Source of the DNA: Pseudomonadales bacterium
Lineage (GTDB): Bacteria; Pseudomonadota; Gammaproteobacteria; Pseudomonadales; Azotimanducaceae
Reading direction: 5' to 3'
Assembly: GCA_028285415.1 (NCBI GenBank)
Contig: JANQPF010000014.1
Location: 166,929-230,928, forward strand
Length of the DNA stretch: 64,000 bases
The position numbers were made by a program, and so were the translations under genes. Positions 9,230 to 17,243 of the stretch are shown here, piece after piece. The notes under the pieces are model-generated. The model was given only the letters and a program-made list of their open reading frames with translations, was not told the origin of the DNA and searched no databases. Each line of letters opens with the position of its first letter. Position 1 is the first letter of the stretch.

Positions 9230-9871
9230 CTAGCTCGCAAGCTTGGTCTTCACCCGCTCGATGATCTGGGTCATGACCTCAGCCGTCTGCGCGCCGGGTA
9301 ACAAAAACGCGTTCGCCAGGTAGTAGCCCGGCACCCCGCTCACACCGAGATCAGGTGCACGGGCGAGCTGCATTTCGACCTCCGCGGTGGCCGCATCCGA
9401 GGCGAGAAATGCGGCGGCTGCATCGCGATCGAGGCCAACGGACGCAGCGACGTCAACCAGCGTGTTGTCGTCACCCACGTCCTGTCCCGTGCAGAAGTAC
9501 GCAACAAAAAGCGCGTCAGCCAGCTCGTGCTGGCGCCCCTGATCGAGTGCAAACTCGAGCAGCCGATGCGCTTTGAGCGTGTTCGGCAACCGGCGCATGA
9601 GGTCGAAACGGAGCTCAATGCCTTCGAGCGCCGCTTCATCACGGATGCGTTCCGGCACGCGACCGCGATCCGCGCGCTCGCCGTAGCGCATCGTGAGATA
9701 TTCATCGCGGTCCATCCCCTCGGGCGGCAGGCGCGGATGCAGCTGATACGGCCGCCAGCGCAGCTCCACGTCCTCGCCGAGGGGCGCGTCCAGCACGCGA
9801 TCAAGCCTGCGTTTGCCGATGAAACACCAGGGGCAGACCACGTCGGAAAAAATTTCGATTTGCAGCGACAT
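9230..9871 (-). CDS. DsbA/FrnE-like thioredoxin-fold oxidoreductase
   Basis: The 213-residue protein matches the cytoplasmic DsbA-like family that includes FrnE and is often labelled 2-hydroxychromene-2-carboxylate isomerase-like. The active site CPWC is at residues 13-16 in FSDVVCPWCFIGKRRLD, and the cis-proline loop is GVSGVPGYYLAN near residue 180. There is no signal peptide, consistent with a cytoplasmic disulfide or polyketide-type oxidoreductase. Its start has no convincing Shine-Dalgarno; AAGG lies about 12 bases away. The upstream leader carries an imperfect 30-base tandem duplication. Confidence 0.9.
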   Translation of the reverse strand: MSLQIEIFSDVVCPWCFIGKRRLDRVLDAPLGEDVELRWRPYQLHPRLPPEGMDRDEYLTMRYGERADRGRVPERIRDEAALEGIELRFDLMRRLPNTLKAHRLLEFALDQGRQHELADALFVAYFCTGQDVGDDNTLVDVAASVGLDRDAAAAFLASDAATAEVEMQLARAPDLGVSGVPGYYLANAFLLPGAQTAEVMTQIIERVKTKLAS

Positions 9872-9929
9872 TGTTTGCAGGGACCTTCTTTACAGCGGCT
9901 TTGTTTGCAGCTGCTGTTTTACAGCTACG
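9871..9929. repeat. Imperfect 30-base tandem duplication in the DsbA-like gene leader
   Basis: The decamer ttgtttgcag occurs at 9871-9880 and again at 9901-9910. The octamer tttacagc occurs at 9889-9896 and 9918-9925. The spacing shows two diverged copies of a unit of about 30 bases, beginning at the start codon of the DsbA-like gene and extending into its 5' leader. A third partial tttgcag lies inside the gene at about 9859. Function unknown; slippage or local duplication is the simplest origin. Confidence 0.6.
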
Positions 9930-10030
9930 GTGAGCGCCTCATGAGATGCAGTGGATCCAGGGCCATTTTCCGGATCCCGTACCTACATTAACACATGAGT
10001 TTCACGATGCCCGCGCGGCAATCAAGTGGC

Positions 10031-10858
10031 CTACAGGTCACCCCTCAGCATCTGTTGCAGACGCCGGTTGCGCCCCTGCTCCTGCCTGAGCGCAACTTTC
10101 AACGCATGAATTTCCTCGCGAGCGGCACGCAGCTGATCGAGATACGCGAGCTGTTGGGACTCGACGTCTTCGCGGTACTTCGCCTTGGCTTCGTTGAGCT
10201 GCTCCGAATGCAGGCGGATCATGTCCTGGAGCGACAGCTTTCCTTCAGCCCCAAACACCTCGTTGAGCTTCGCTGAGTACTCTGCTGCCTTGACGCCATT
10301 CCCGTTCCGCTCGGAGGCGCCTTGCGGGGGCGTCACGAGCGGCGCTTCCGCGTCGAGCTCACCCACCTCGGTCAGCGTAATTGGCGTGTCGGTCGACGCA
10401 AAAAACTCTTCGTCCCTGAAACCGCAGTGAGTCTGCAGGCGCAGCTTGTTGCGGAAGACGCGCCGCTGTACGGCGTCGATCATATCGGCGTCGCCAGGCT
10501 CCCAGAGGTTCACCGAGTGCCAGGGTACCGGACACTTGCCACGCGAGGCGATGCGGATTCCACCCTGCCCGAGGTCCGCGCCAACGCCCGCGTGCTGGGC
10601 GAGATAAGGGAGCGGCAGGTTGAAGTTGGCGTCCGGCACACCGTTTTCATCGACGCTGAAGAGGAAAAACACGGCGCCGCGCACGCTCAAACCATTGCCC
10701 ACCACGCAATACACGGCGTGCACTTTGCTGGCGGCGTAGCGATCGAGGCGTTCGTTGCCCGCAAGCAGGCGCTCGAAGTCCGCCAGGAACATCTCTTCCA
10801 CGATCTCGTGTTCGCTATCGAGGAACAAGACCACCTCTTGTGGGCCGTGTTCGGACAT
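10031..10858 (-). CDS. Conserved-looking protein of unknown function with C-terminal coiled coil
   Basis: I do not recognise this 275-residue soluble protein. Residues 1-150 look like a compact alpha/beta domain with an acidic start (VLFLDSEHEIVEEMFLADFERLL) and a hydrophobic core segment VRGAVFFLFSVDENGVPD. Residues 155-200 are a low-complexity linker rich in Thr, Glu and Pro. The last 70 residues form an amphipathic helix with heptad-like spacing (SEQLNEAKAKYREDVESQQ, then LRAAREEIHALKVALRQEQ), a probable dimeric coiled coil. No signal peptide, membrane segment or catalytic motif is visible. Codon use matches the neighbours. It stands alone on the minus strand. Confidence 0.75.
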   Translation of the reverse strand: MSEHGPQEVVLFLDSEHEIVEEMFLADFERLLAGNERLDRYAASKVHAVYCVVGNGLSVRGAVFFLFSVDENGVPDANFNLPLPYLAQHAGVGADLGQGGIRIASRGKCPVPWHSVNLWEPGDADMIDAVQRRVFRNKLRLQTHCGFRDEEFFASTDTPITLTEVGELDAEAPLVTPPQGASERNGNGVKAAEYSAKLNEVFGAEGKLSLQDMIRLHSEQLNEAKAKYREDVESQQLAYLDQLRAAREEIHALKVALRQEQGRNRRLQQMLRGDL

Positions 10859-11060
10859 AGTTCTCTCTCGGTGCTCGACGTTCCATGTGAGTAATTGCCC
10901 GGGCAGCGCCCGAACCCCGGGGCAGTCCTGCCCGTCGCTGCAGATTTTAGCGCTGGTGGAGGTGTGGCACGCCGACCTGAGTCACATCACGTGCGAAGAC
11001 GGCGATCCATGACTGCCATTTAGTTGACAGTAGTTGGTAGAACTGGGCGAGTGGCGTTGA

Positions 11061-11306
11061 TCAGGCCACATCAGATCCCGCAGCCGGGTCATCGAGCCGG
11101 GGTTCGATGTCGACATAGCGAAACGCCGCTCGGGCTGGGCGTTTGCTGTCTTCCATGTCGACGTAGACCATGGTTTCCCCATCGATGTTGCGCACGTCAA
11201 CGATGGTGTACTTCGCGTCATCGAGATTGAATCGCTTGCCGAGTAGATTATCCAAGACTGCTTCCCAGTGTCCAAGTGTCCTATTTTCTAAGCATATCAA
11301 TCGCAC
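11061..11306 (-). CDS. Small protein of unknown function (about 65-81 residues)
   Basis: The segment DNLLGKRFNLDDAKYTIVDVRNIDGETMVYVDMED reads as a real beta-rich domain with good codon use, while frames on the other strand are arginine-rich shadows. The longest form starts at GTG and has 81 residues. A TTG about 18 codons later, with GGGAA a few bases upstream, would give a protein beginning at LDNLLGKRF and may be the true start. No motif allows a function. It lies between the coiled-coil protein and an AT-rich stretch that may contain its promoter. Confidence 0.55.
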   Translation of the reverse strand: MRLICLENRTLGHWEAVLDNLLGKRFNLDDAKYTIVDVRNIDGETMVYVDMEDSKRPARAAFRYVDIEPRLDDPAAGSDVA

Positions 11307-11309
11307 ATG

Positions 11310-11510
11310 ACGGGCGAGTAACAGATTGTAATGATCGAAGATGGAGGTTGTGACGATGTCACCGGAATGGCCAACATTTGGCTAAATCAGCCAGTACTGC
11401 AGCATAAAATTTGCCAAATTTATTCAATATTTCAATGGCTTACAGATTTTGTGCACACTGGTACCGAATTTGCACTACCTGATGGTGACTCACTACGGAA
11501 TAACAGATTC
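11310..11510. other. AT-rich intergenic stretch between divergent small genes
   Basis: About 200 bases with clearly higher AT content than the flanking genes (runs such as gcataaaatttgcc and tttattcaatatttc). An ORF crosses it in frame with the downstream YbaN-like gene, but the residues encoded here do not look like protein. It probably holds promoters for both flanking genes. No hexamer pair with good spacing could be assigned. Confidence 0.4.
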
Positions 11511-11783
11511 TTGAAAACTCTGCTCAAAGCACTGCTCGGCACGCTGTTTCTGGCGCTCGGATTTGTCGGGCTGCTGCTGCCTTTCCTGCCCGGCTTCCTG
11601 TTTTTCCTCCTCGCGGCCGCCTGTTTCGCAAGCCTCTCACCCACCCTAAACCGGCGCCTGCACGGCCAGCCTCGGGTCAGCCGTTTTCTACGCCGTCTGG
11701 AAGCCGGCGAGCAGCTTGATCCGCTATCGCGCATCAAGTTAACGTTCTGGGCGGGTCTGGAAGCCGTCAACCCGCGTCGCTGA
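11511..11783 (+). CDS. DUF454/YbaN-like small inner-membrane protein
   Basis: From the TTG this is a 90-residue protein beginning LKTLLKALLGTLFLALGFVG. A second hydrophobic stretch LPGFLFFLLAAACFASLSP follows, matching the family pattern of GxxGxxLPxLPxxPFxLLAAxCF. A basic amphipathic tail carries a Leu-Asp-Pro-Leu turn. YbaN-family proteins are two-helix membrane proteins of unknown role. The start is chosen because the family begins just before the first helix; upstream codons in this frame lie in the AT-rich region. The start has only a weak GGA upstream. A second DUF454 gene occurs at 22.7 kb. Confidence 0.7.
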   Translation: MKTLLKALLGTLFLALGFVGLLLPFLPGFLFFLLAAACFASLSPTLNRRLHGQPRVSRFLRRLEAGEQLDPLSRIKLTFWAGLEAVNPRR

Positions 11784-11824
11784 CCGCTGCCGGAAACGAT
11801 CACCAATTCGGAAACCCGCTACAC

Positions 11825-12727
11825 TTGACCAGCACGACAACGTCCGGCGGTATCGTCGCCGCCGGTGCCGCCGCTTACGACCAGATTGCCACGTCGCGCA
11901 ATCCGGTCACCCACGCAGACGGCGCGCATCTGAATTTCAAGCTCGACAGCGTCAGTGAAACCTTCGGCGGCTGCAGCGCCAACATCGCCTACAACCTGGC
12001 GCAGCTCAACGCGACGCATCAACTGCTCGCTTGCACCGGCGCATTGGATCAGGACCGTTTCATCGAACATTGCCAGCGTGAGGGCATGAACATCGATGGG
12101 CTCCTCATCTGCGAAGGCCAGCACTGTTCACGGGCACTCATCATCACCGACCCGGAGGGTCACCAGATCACCGGGTTTTACCCCGGCCCCGAACCCGACG
12201 CCGCGCGCTGGCGGGAACACCTGGGACGCCGGGTCACGCACTGCAGGATCTGGATCCAGAGCCCCTATCCAACCGATCTGATGTTGACCGGGTTGCAGTT
12301 CGCAAAAACGCTGCCGGACGCGCCGCTGCGCATCTGGAACCCGGGACAGTATGCGGAAGTGTTGAGCCAGGCGGAGCTGAAGACCCTCCTGGCCGAGAGC
12401 GACTGGGTTGTCGTCAACCGCCACGAGCTCAGCACGATCGAACCCCTGCTCGAACACCAGCTTGTCATCTGCACGCACGGCGCCGACCCGGTAGAAATTC
12501 GTCACCCCGACCAAGCGCCCGAGGTCATTCCCGTACCGGCAACGGACCCAAACCGCCGCGTCGATCCAACCGGCTGCGGGGATGCGTTCATCGCCGGCAC
12601 GGTCAGTCATCTGGTGCAACACGAGGCACCCTTCGCCGAGCATTTGAGCGACGCCGTTCGTGCGGGTATGCGCTCAGCCGCCGCGTGCCTGGCGGAGCGT
12701 GGGGCGCAGGTCCACCGATTGCGCTAG
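11825..12727 (+). CDS. PfkB-family carbohydrate/nucleoside kinase
   Basis: This 300-residue cytoplasmic kinase has the PfkB C-terminal signature DPTGCGDAFIAG near residue 245; its Asp is the catalytic base, and the usual GAGD reads GCGD. The N-terminal FGGCSANIAYNLAQL segment (GG-x-x-x-N-x-A) is the substrate-binding signature. The tone of the sequence resembles adenosine kinase and related ribokinase-type enzymes rather than fructokinase, but the substrate cannot be read from the sequence. The start is a TTG shortly after the YbaN-like stop. It precedes the PLP-lyase gene by 49 bases and could share a transcript with it. Confidence 0.88.
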   Translation: MTSTTTSGGIVAAGAAAYDQIATSRNPVTHADGAHLNFKLDSVSETFGGCSANIAYNLAQLNATHQLLACTGALDQDRFIEHCQREGMNIDGLLICEGQHCSRALIITDPEGHQITGFYPGPEPDAARWREHLGRRVTHCRIWIQSPYPTDLMLTGLQFAKTLPDAPLRIWNPGQYAEVLSQAELKTLLAESDWVVVNRHELSTIEPLLEHQLVICTHGADPVEIRHPDQAPEVIPVPATDPNRRVDPTGCGDAFIAGTVSHLVQHEAPFAEHLSDAVRAGMRSAAACLAERGAQVHRLR

Positions 12728-12776
12728 GCCGTGTACTATCTGTCGCCGGAAGATCGCCGAATCAAAGGACGACAAC

Positions 12777-13772
12777 ATGAGCGCGATGCCCTGGCATACA
12801 TCGCCACGCCTGCAACTGGGTCACTTTCCCACCCCGCTTGACCTGCTGCCGCGCTTGAGTGAAGAGCTCGGCGGGCCGCGCATCTGGTTGAAGCGTGACG
12901 ACTGCAGCGGTCTTGCCCATGGCGGCAACAAAACACGCAAGCTCGAGTTTCTCACCGGTGCCGCCCGCGAGGCTGGCGCTGATACGCTACTGACCTTCGG
13001 GGCCGTGCAATCGAATCACTGCCGGCAGACTGCCGCGGCCGCAGCCAGGCTCGGATTCGACTGCCATCTCGTGCTGGCGAGAATGGTGCAGCGCGACCAC
13101 AAAGACTATGAGACGGGCGGCAACGTGCTCCTTGACGAGCTGCTGGGCGCAGCCCTGCATTTTACCGAACTCGCTGAAGCGGAAGCGCTCGCGGCTCGGC
13201 TCGTGGCTGATCTGGAGGCCGCTGGAAAAACCCCCTACGTCATTCCCGGCGGCGGCTCGAACGCCACCGGCGCCCAGGGGTATGCCGTGTGCGCCGAGGA
13301 GCTGGTGCAGCAGTGTGCGGCGCAGGATGTGGCGCTGGAAACGGTCATTCATGCCTCGTCGTCCGCGGGTACGCAGGCCGGGCTCCTCTGGGGATTTGCC
13401 CATCTGGGTGCCGCCCCCCGCGTGCTCGGCGTCAACGTGTCCCAGCCGGATCCGGCGACCGTGAAAGCACGCATACAAAAGATTCTCAGCGATCTCGATG
13501 AGCGGGCACCCGCACCTACGCCCGTCGACATCGAGGTCAACCACGCGTACTTCGGTACGGCTTATGGACAGCCAACCGCCGAGTGCATCGAGGCGATAAG
13601 AATGGTGGCGCGGCTGGAGGGTTTGCTGTTCGACCCCGTGTACTCGGGCAAAGCAGTAGCGGCCTTGATTGATCAAATTAATATCGGCAATTTCAGCGAC
13701 GCTCGCGACGTGATTCTGATTCACACCGGCGGCACCCCGGTGTTGAGCGTCTACGACGACGCATTCGTCTAG
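12777..13772 (+). CDS. PLP-dependent D-cysteine desulfhydrase / L-cysteate sulfo-lyase family
   Basis: This is a fold-type II PLP enzyme of the ACC deaminase/DcyD/CuyA group, 331 residues long. The Schiff-base lysine lies in GGNKTRKLEFL, and the substrate segment is GAVQSNHCRQTAAAAA. IPGGGSNATGAQGY binds the cofactor phosphate. Later phrases (SSAGTQAGL, LLFDPVYSGKA, LIHTGGTPVLS) match CuyA-type proteins as well as DcyD. CuyA splits L-cysteate to pyruvate, sulfite and ammonia; DcyD splits D-cysteine to pyruvate, sulfide and ammonia. AAGGA before the ATG supports the start. The 3' end overlaps the convergent hydratase gene by four bases. The choice between the two reactions needs comparison of active-site residues. 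Confidence 0.8.
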   Translation: MSAMPWHTSPRLQLGHFPTPLDLLPRLSEELGGPRIWLKRDDCSGLAHGGNKTRKLEFLTGAAREAGADTLLTFGAVQSNHCRQTAAAAARLGFDCHLVLARMVQRDHKDYETGGNVLLDELLGAALHFTELAEAEALAARLVADLEAAGKTPYVIPGGGSNATGAQGYAVCAEELVQQCAAQDVALETVIHASSSAGTQAGLLWGFAHLGAAPRVLGVNVSQPDPATVKARIQKILSDLDERAPAPTPVDIEVNHAYFGTAYGQPTAECIEAIRMVARLEGLLFDPVYSGKAVAALIDQINIGNFSDARDVILIHTGGTPVLSVYDDAFV

Positions 13773-14575
13773 ACGAAACGGCTCGTCAAATTGCCGAGAT
13801 CGCCGAAATCGACGTGTATGACATCGCCCGCGGCTACCGGTACCGCCCGGGTGAACGAGCCTGACAGAATGACCTCCCCCGCGCCGAGCTCGATGCCGTG
13901 TGCGGCGAAGCGCCGGGCAAGCCACAGCACGCCGTTGGCCGGGTGGTTCAGCACCGCGGCAGAGACGCCCGATTCTTCGATGACGCCGTTCTTGTAAAGA
14001 AGTGCGCCCACCCAGCGCAGGTCAACGGCGTCGGTTTTCACCGGATTACCACCGAGCACGATTCCTGCGTTGGCCGCGTTGTCACTGATGGTGTCGAGAA
14101 CGCCGCGCGGCTTGCCGGTATCCGGATCGATCCGATGCGTGCGGGCGGCGATCAGCTCTACGGCGGGCACCACGTAGTCGGTGGCGTTCAGCACGTCGAC
14201 GATGGTGAGGTTCTCGCCGCTCAGGCCTTCACCGAGGACAAATGCAATTTCAACCTCCACACGGGGATCGGTAAATCGCGCGGTTTCGATGTCAGCGCCG
14301 TCGTCGAACAGCATATCGTCAGTCAGCGTGCCGAAATCGGGCTCGTCAATCTGCATCGCCTGCTGCATGGCGCGCGATGTCAGGCCAATTTTTCTGCCGA
14401 GCACGCGGGCGCCGCGCTCGAGTTTGAGATCCACCCAGCGCTGCTGGATCGCGTAGGCGTCCTCCAGGTCCATCTGCGGGTACGTGAGCGACACGGACTT
14501 GATCTGCACGCGTTCAGTCTCCGCCGCATCCAGCGAATGTGCGGCGGCCGTGATTTCCTCTGCGGTCAAATTCAT
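13769..14575 (-). CDS. 2-oxo-hept-4-ene-1,7-dioate / 2-oxopent-4-enoate hydratase family
   Basis: HpaH/MhpD-type hydratases add water to 2-oxo-enoates in the late steps of aromatic meta-cleavage. At 268 residues the protein equals the usual HpaH length. Family phrases include LGRKIGLTSRAMQ, DPRVEVEIAFVLGEGL and TDYVVPAVELIAART. The metal-binding acidic residues lie in RVEVEIAF. The start ATG overlaps the Nudix stop (ATGA), with GAGGAG upstream, so the two are co-translated. No ring-cleavage dioxygenase or other hpa/mhp gene is nearby, so the true substrate may be another 2-oxo-enoate. Confidence 0.85.
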   Translation of the reverse strand: MNLTAEEITAAAHSLDAAETERVQIKSVSLTYPQMDLEDAYAIQQRWVDLKLERGARVLGRKIGLTSRAMQQAMQIDEPDFGTLTDDMLFDDGADIETARFTDPRVEVEIAFVLGEGLSGENLTIVDVLNATDYVVPAVELIAARTHRIDPDTGKPRGVLDTISDNAANAGIVLGGNPVKTDAVDLRWVGALLYKNGVIEESGVSAAVLNHPANGVLWLARRFAAHGIELGAGEVILSGSFTRAVPVAAGDVIHVDFGDLGNLTSRFV

Positions 14576-15078
14576 ATCAAACCAAACTCCTCGAGGTCGA
14601 TTTTGAGCCAGGGCGTAAAGTCTTCCGGGCGACGCTCGACCCAATCACGCAGACTCGTTATGTCAATGTAGCGGGTGGCGGCTACTTCAACCGGGTCCAC
14701 CGTGAGCTGACCGGACCAGCGGCAGCGAAATGCCCGCTGCAGCTCGCGGTCATCATAGCCGTCGCCGTGCTGGCGCACACGCCGCAGCTCACCGAGGGCA
14801 GACAGCTCGACGTTGTCGATGCCAAGCTCTTCCCGCAGCCCGCGCCGGGCCCCGGCGACAAAGCTCTCGCCAGGCTGGAGGTGCTCGCCAACGCTGTAGT
14901 CCCAGAGCCCTGCATACAGATCTTTGTCCGCCGCGCGCTGCTGGATGAGGAGCGCGCCCGCCTCATCGAACACGAATACCTGGGCGGACTTGTGCCAGAG
15001 TCCCGAGCGATGCACGACGTCCCGGGCCACTAGACCGAGCCGCTCACCGGCATCATCAAAAGTCTCGAAGTATTCCAA
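14572..15078 (-). CDS. Nudix hydrolase, YfcD-like
   Basis: This 168-residue protein opens with a short strand, then LWHKSAQVFVFDEAGALLIQQRAADKDLY and a Nudix-box region containing GEHLQPGESF and RGLREELGI. The box is slightly degenerate: the leading Gly is Glu and the first Glu of REUxEE is Gly, while the paired glutamates that bind metal are kept. YfcD and isopentenyl-diphosphate isomerase share this style of sequence (Q-R-A-x-x-K-D-L-Y-x-G-L-W-D). The substrate is unknown; a phosphorylated small molecule is likely. Translation starts at TTG and is coupled to the downstream hydratase. Confidence 0.85.
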   Translation of the reverse strand: MEYFETFDDAGERLGLVARDVVHRSGLWHKSAQVFVFDEAGALLIQQRAADKDLYAGLWDYSVGEHLQPGESFVAGARRGLREELGIDNVELSALGELRRVRQHGDGYDDRELQRAFRCRWSGQLTVDPVEVAATRYIDITSLRDWVERRPEDFTPWLKIDLEEFGLI

Positions 15079-15134
15079 TTGGCTCGGGCCCTATCTATGC
15101 TCTGTTGCTCGACGTACAGGCTGATGGAACTCAA

Positions 15135-17243
15135 GTGAAAAGCGTACCGACCTACTGCCGGATTTGCGAACCACAGTGCGCCCTCGTGGCTCAGGTGGAA
15201 GACGAACAAGTCGTGAAGCTCCTGCCGGACAAAAGCCATCCCGTGCACAAAGGTTTCGCCTGCCATAAGGGGCTCAATTTCGTTGAGCTGCACAACGACC
15301 CGGACCGCAACAACCACCCCCAGGCGCGGCGCAACGACAAAAACGCCGCCGCACCCGAGTTCGACCGCGTGTCCTGGGACCAGGCGGCTGCTGCCGTCGC
15401 AGAGCGCATCACGGCGCTGCAGGACAATTACGGCAGTGACTCACTCGGTTTCTACATCGGCAACCCGAGCGCGTTCAACAGCACCGGCCGCGAAGCAGCC
15501 CGCAGCTTCGCGAGAGCCGTTGGCGCCCGCTACATGTTCGGCTCGGGCACACAAGATTGCTCCAACAAGTTTGCCGCCTCCGAAGCGGTCTTCGGCACCG
15601 CCAATCTGCACCCGATACCCGACTACAAGCACACACAGTACCTCTTGAGTCTCGGATCCAATCCAAAAATCTCTCACGTGAGCTTCGTGCACATGACCAA
15701 CCCGATGGGCGCGTTGAGAGACATCGTGGCGCGTGGCGGCACCGTGAAACACATCAACCCACGGAAGATCGAATCGGCCACACCCGCCACCGGCGACGTC
15801 GTGCAGGTCAAGCCCGATGCCGACGTTTATCTGCTTGCCGCGATGATCCACGAGATACACGCAGCGGGCAGGCACGATACCGCCTGGGTCGAAGCACACA
15901 GCACGAACGCTGACGCGCTCTGGGAGTTTGCCGCTCAGTTTCCGGCTGATCGCGTGGCTCCGGTTGTCGGCATTTCCGCCGCTGATATCCGCCAGCTTGC
16001 ACACGAGTTTGCCGCAGCCGACGGCGCCAGCGTGCACATGTCTACGGGCGTGAACATGGGACGTCAGGGAACCCTCGCCTACTGGCTGGTGCAAATGCTG
16101 AGCCTGGTTACCGGGAATCTCGGCAAGCGCGGCGGCAACCTGTATTCACCCGGCTACTTTCCGGCGGCAACGGTGGGCAAACCCAAATCCGACAACCCAT
16201 TCTTCGAGACAGAGTTTGGCGAACTCCGGCGGATTGCAGGCAGCCTGCCCGGCAATCTCCTCGCCGAGCACATCGAAGCGGGTCTCGTTCGCGGCCTCGT
16301 TGTCATGTCGGGTAATCCGCTGCTTTCGATGGCCGGGGAAACGCGGCTTGCAGAAGCGTTAGCCAAGCTCGACTTTGTGCTTGTCATCGACATTTACCCG
16401 AGCGCCACGTCGAGGTTTGCCGACTTCATTCTGCCGGCTACCGACTGGCTCGAACGGCCGGACGTCAACTCCGTATCTCTCGGTTTCCAGCCGGAGCCAT
16501 ACGTACAGTACACCGAGGCGGTTGTACCGCCGCGCTTCGAGCGCAAGCCCGAATGGTGGATATTCGCCCGGCTGCAGCAGGCGCTCGGCATGCCTTCGAT
16601 TCTCGACGGCAACGCCGACCCGATGGCCAAAATCGATCGGCAGCTGGAAGCGAGCGACCTCAACCTCGACGCGCTCAACGCAGCACCCAGCCACACCATC
16701 CGTTTGCCGGATCCCGATCCTGACGTGTTCTTCGAGCTGGGCGTGCAGCACGAGGGAAGCCGCGTGAACTGCTGGCCGGCGTTGATCGAACGAGGCGCAG
16801 CCCGCTGTACGGAACTCTTCAACGAGCTTGCCGCAGAGTCCGTCGATACGCTGAAACTCATCAGCCTGCGGACCAACTACATGGTCAACAGCTGGATGCA
16901 CAACCTCCCCGCCCTGAAGCGGGAACATGCGCTCGACAATCCACTCCACATTCATCCCGAGGACATGAGCCGCCTGGAGCTCGCAGACGGAACCGAAGTT
17001 TCGGTAGCGTCAGATCACGGACGCGTCATCGCACGGGTGCATGCGGACGAAACGTTGCGTCCCGGCGTGGTTGCCATGACCCACGGCTGGGGCCACGGCA
17101 ACAATCAGCGGCTGTCACTCGCAAGCAACCACCCCGGCACCAACGTGAACGCCCTGCTGCCCACAGGCATGGGCAGCTTCGACCCGTTGAGTAACATGTC
17201 ATTCATGACCGGGATACCCGTGCAGGTAACCGCCGAAGTTTGA
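15135..17243 (+). CDS. Molybdopterin oxidoreductase with N-terminal 4Fe-4S site (DMSO reductase superfamily)
   Basis: The GTG start gives a 702-residue protein. An Fe4S4 domain uses Cys8, Cys11, Cys15 and Cys43. The three-part molybdopterin fold follows, with a C-terminal molybdopterin-dinucleotide-binding domain (LISLRTNYMVNSWMHN, then NPLHIHPEDMSRLELADG). Cys142 in TQDCSNKF is the candidate molybdenum ligand. No Tat signal is present, so it should be cytoplasmic. It resembles single-subunit formate-dehydrogenase-like or nitrate-reductase-like oxidoreductases of unknown substrate. A TTG ten codons upstream is an alternative start. It stands alone on its strand, divergent from the Nudix gene, so partner subunits are not apparent. 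The stop abuts the convergent phosphotransferase gene. Confidence 0.9.
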   Translation: MKSVPTYCRICEPQCALVAQVEDEQVVKLLPDKSHPVHKGFACHKGLNFVELHNDPDRNNHPQARRNDKNAAAPEFDRVSWDQAAAAVAERITALQDNYGSDSLGFYIGNPSAFNSTGREAARSFARAVGARYMFGSGTQDCSNKFAASEAVFGTANLHPIPDYKHTQYLLSLGSNPKISHVSFVHMTNPMGALRDIVARGGTVKHINPRKIESATPATGDVVQVKPDADVYLLAAMIHEIHAAGRHDTAWVEAHSTNADALWEFAAQFPADRVAPVVGISAADIRQLAHEFAAADGASVHMSTGVNMGRQGTLAYWLVQMLSLVTGNLGKRGGNLYSPGYFPAATVGKPKSDNPFFETEFGELRRIAGSLPGNLLAEHIEAGLVRGLVVMSGNPLLSMAGETRLAEALAKLDFVLVIDIYPSATSRFADFILPATDWLERPDVNSVSLGFQPEPYVQYTEAVVPPRFERKPEWWIFARLQQALGMPSILDGNADPMAKIDRQLEASDLNLDALNAAPSHTIRLPDPDPDVFFELGVQHEGSRVNCWPALIERGAARCTELFNELAAESVDTLKLISLRTNYMVNSWMHNLPALKREHALDNPLHIHPEDMSRLELADGTEVSVASDHGRVIARVHADETLRPGVVAMTHGWGHGNNQRLSLASNHPGTNVNALLPTGMGSFDPLSNMSFMTGIPVQVTAEV

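Noticed and set aside
10890..11060. Possible promoter TTGACA in the gap next to the coiled-coil gene
   Set aside because: TTGACA at 11024 has no -10 element at suitable spacing on the same strand, and nearby GC hairpins lack T-runs.
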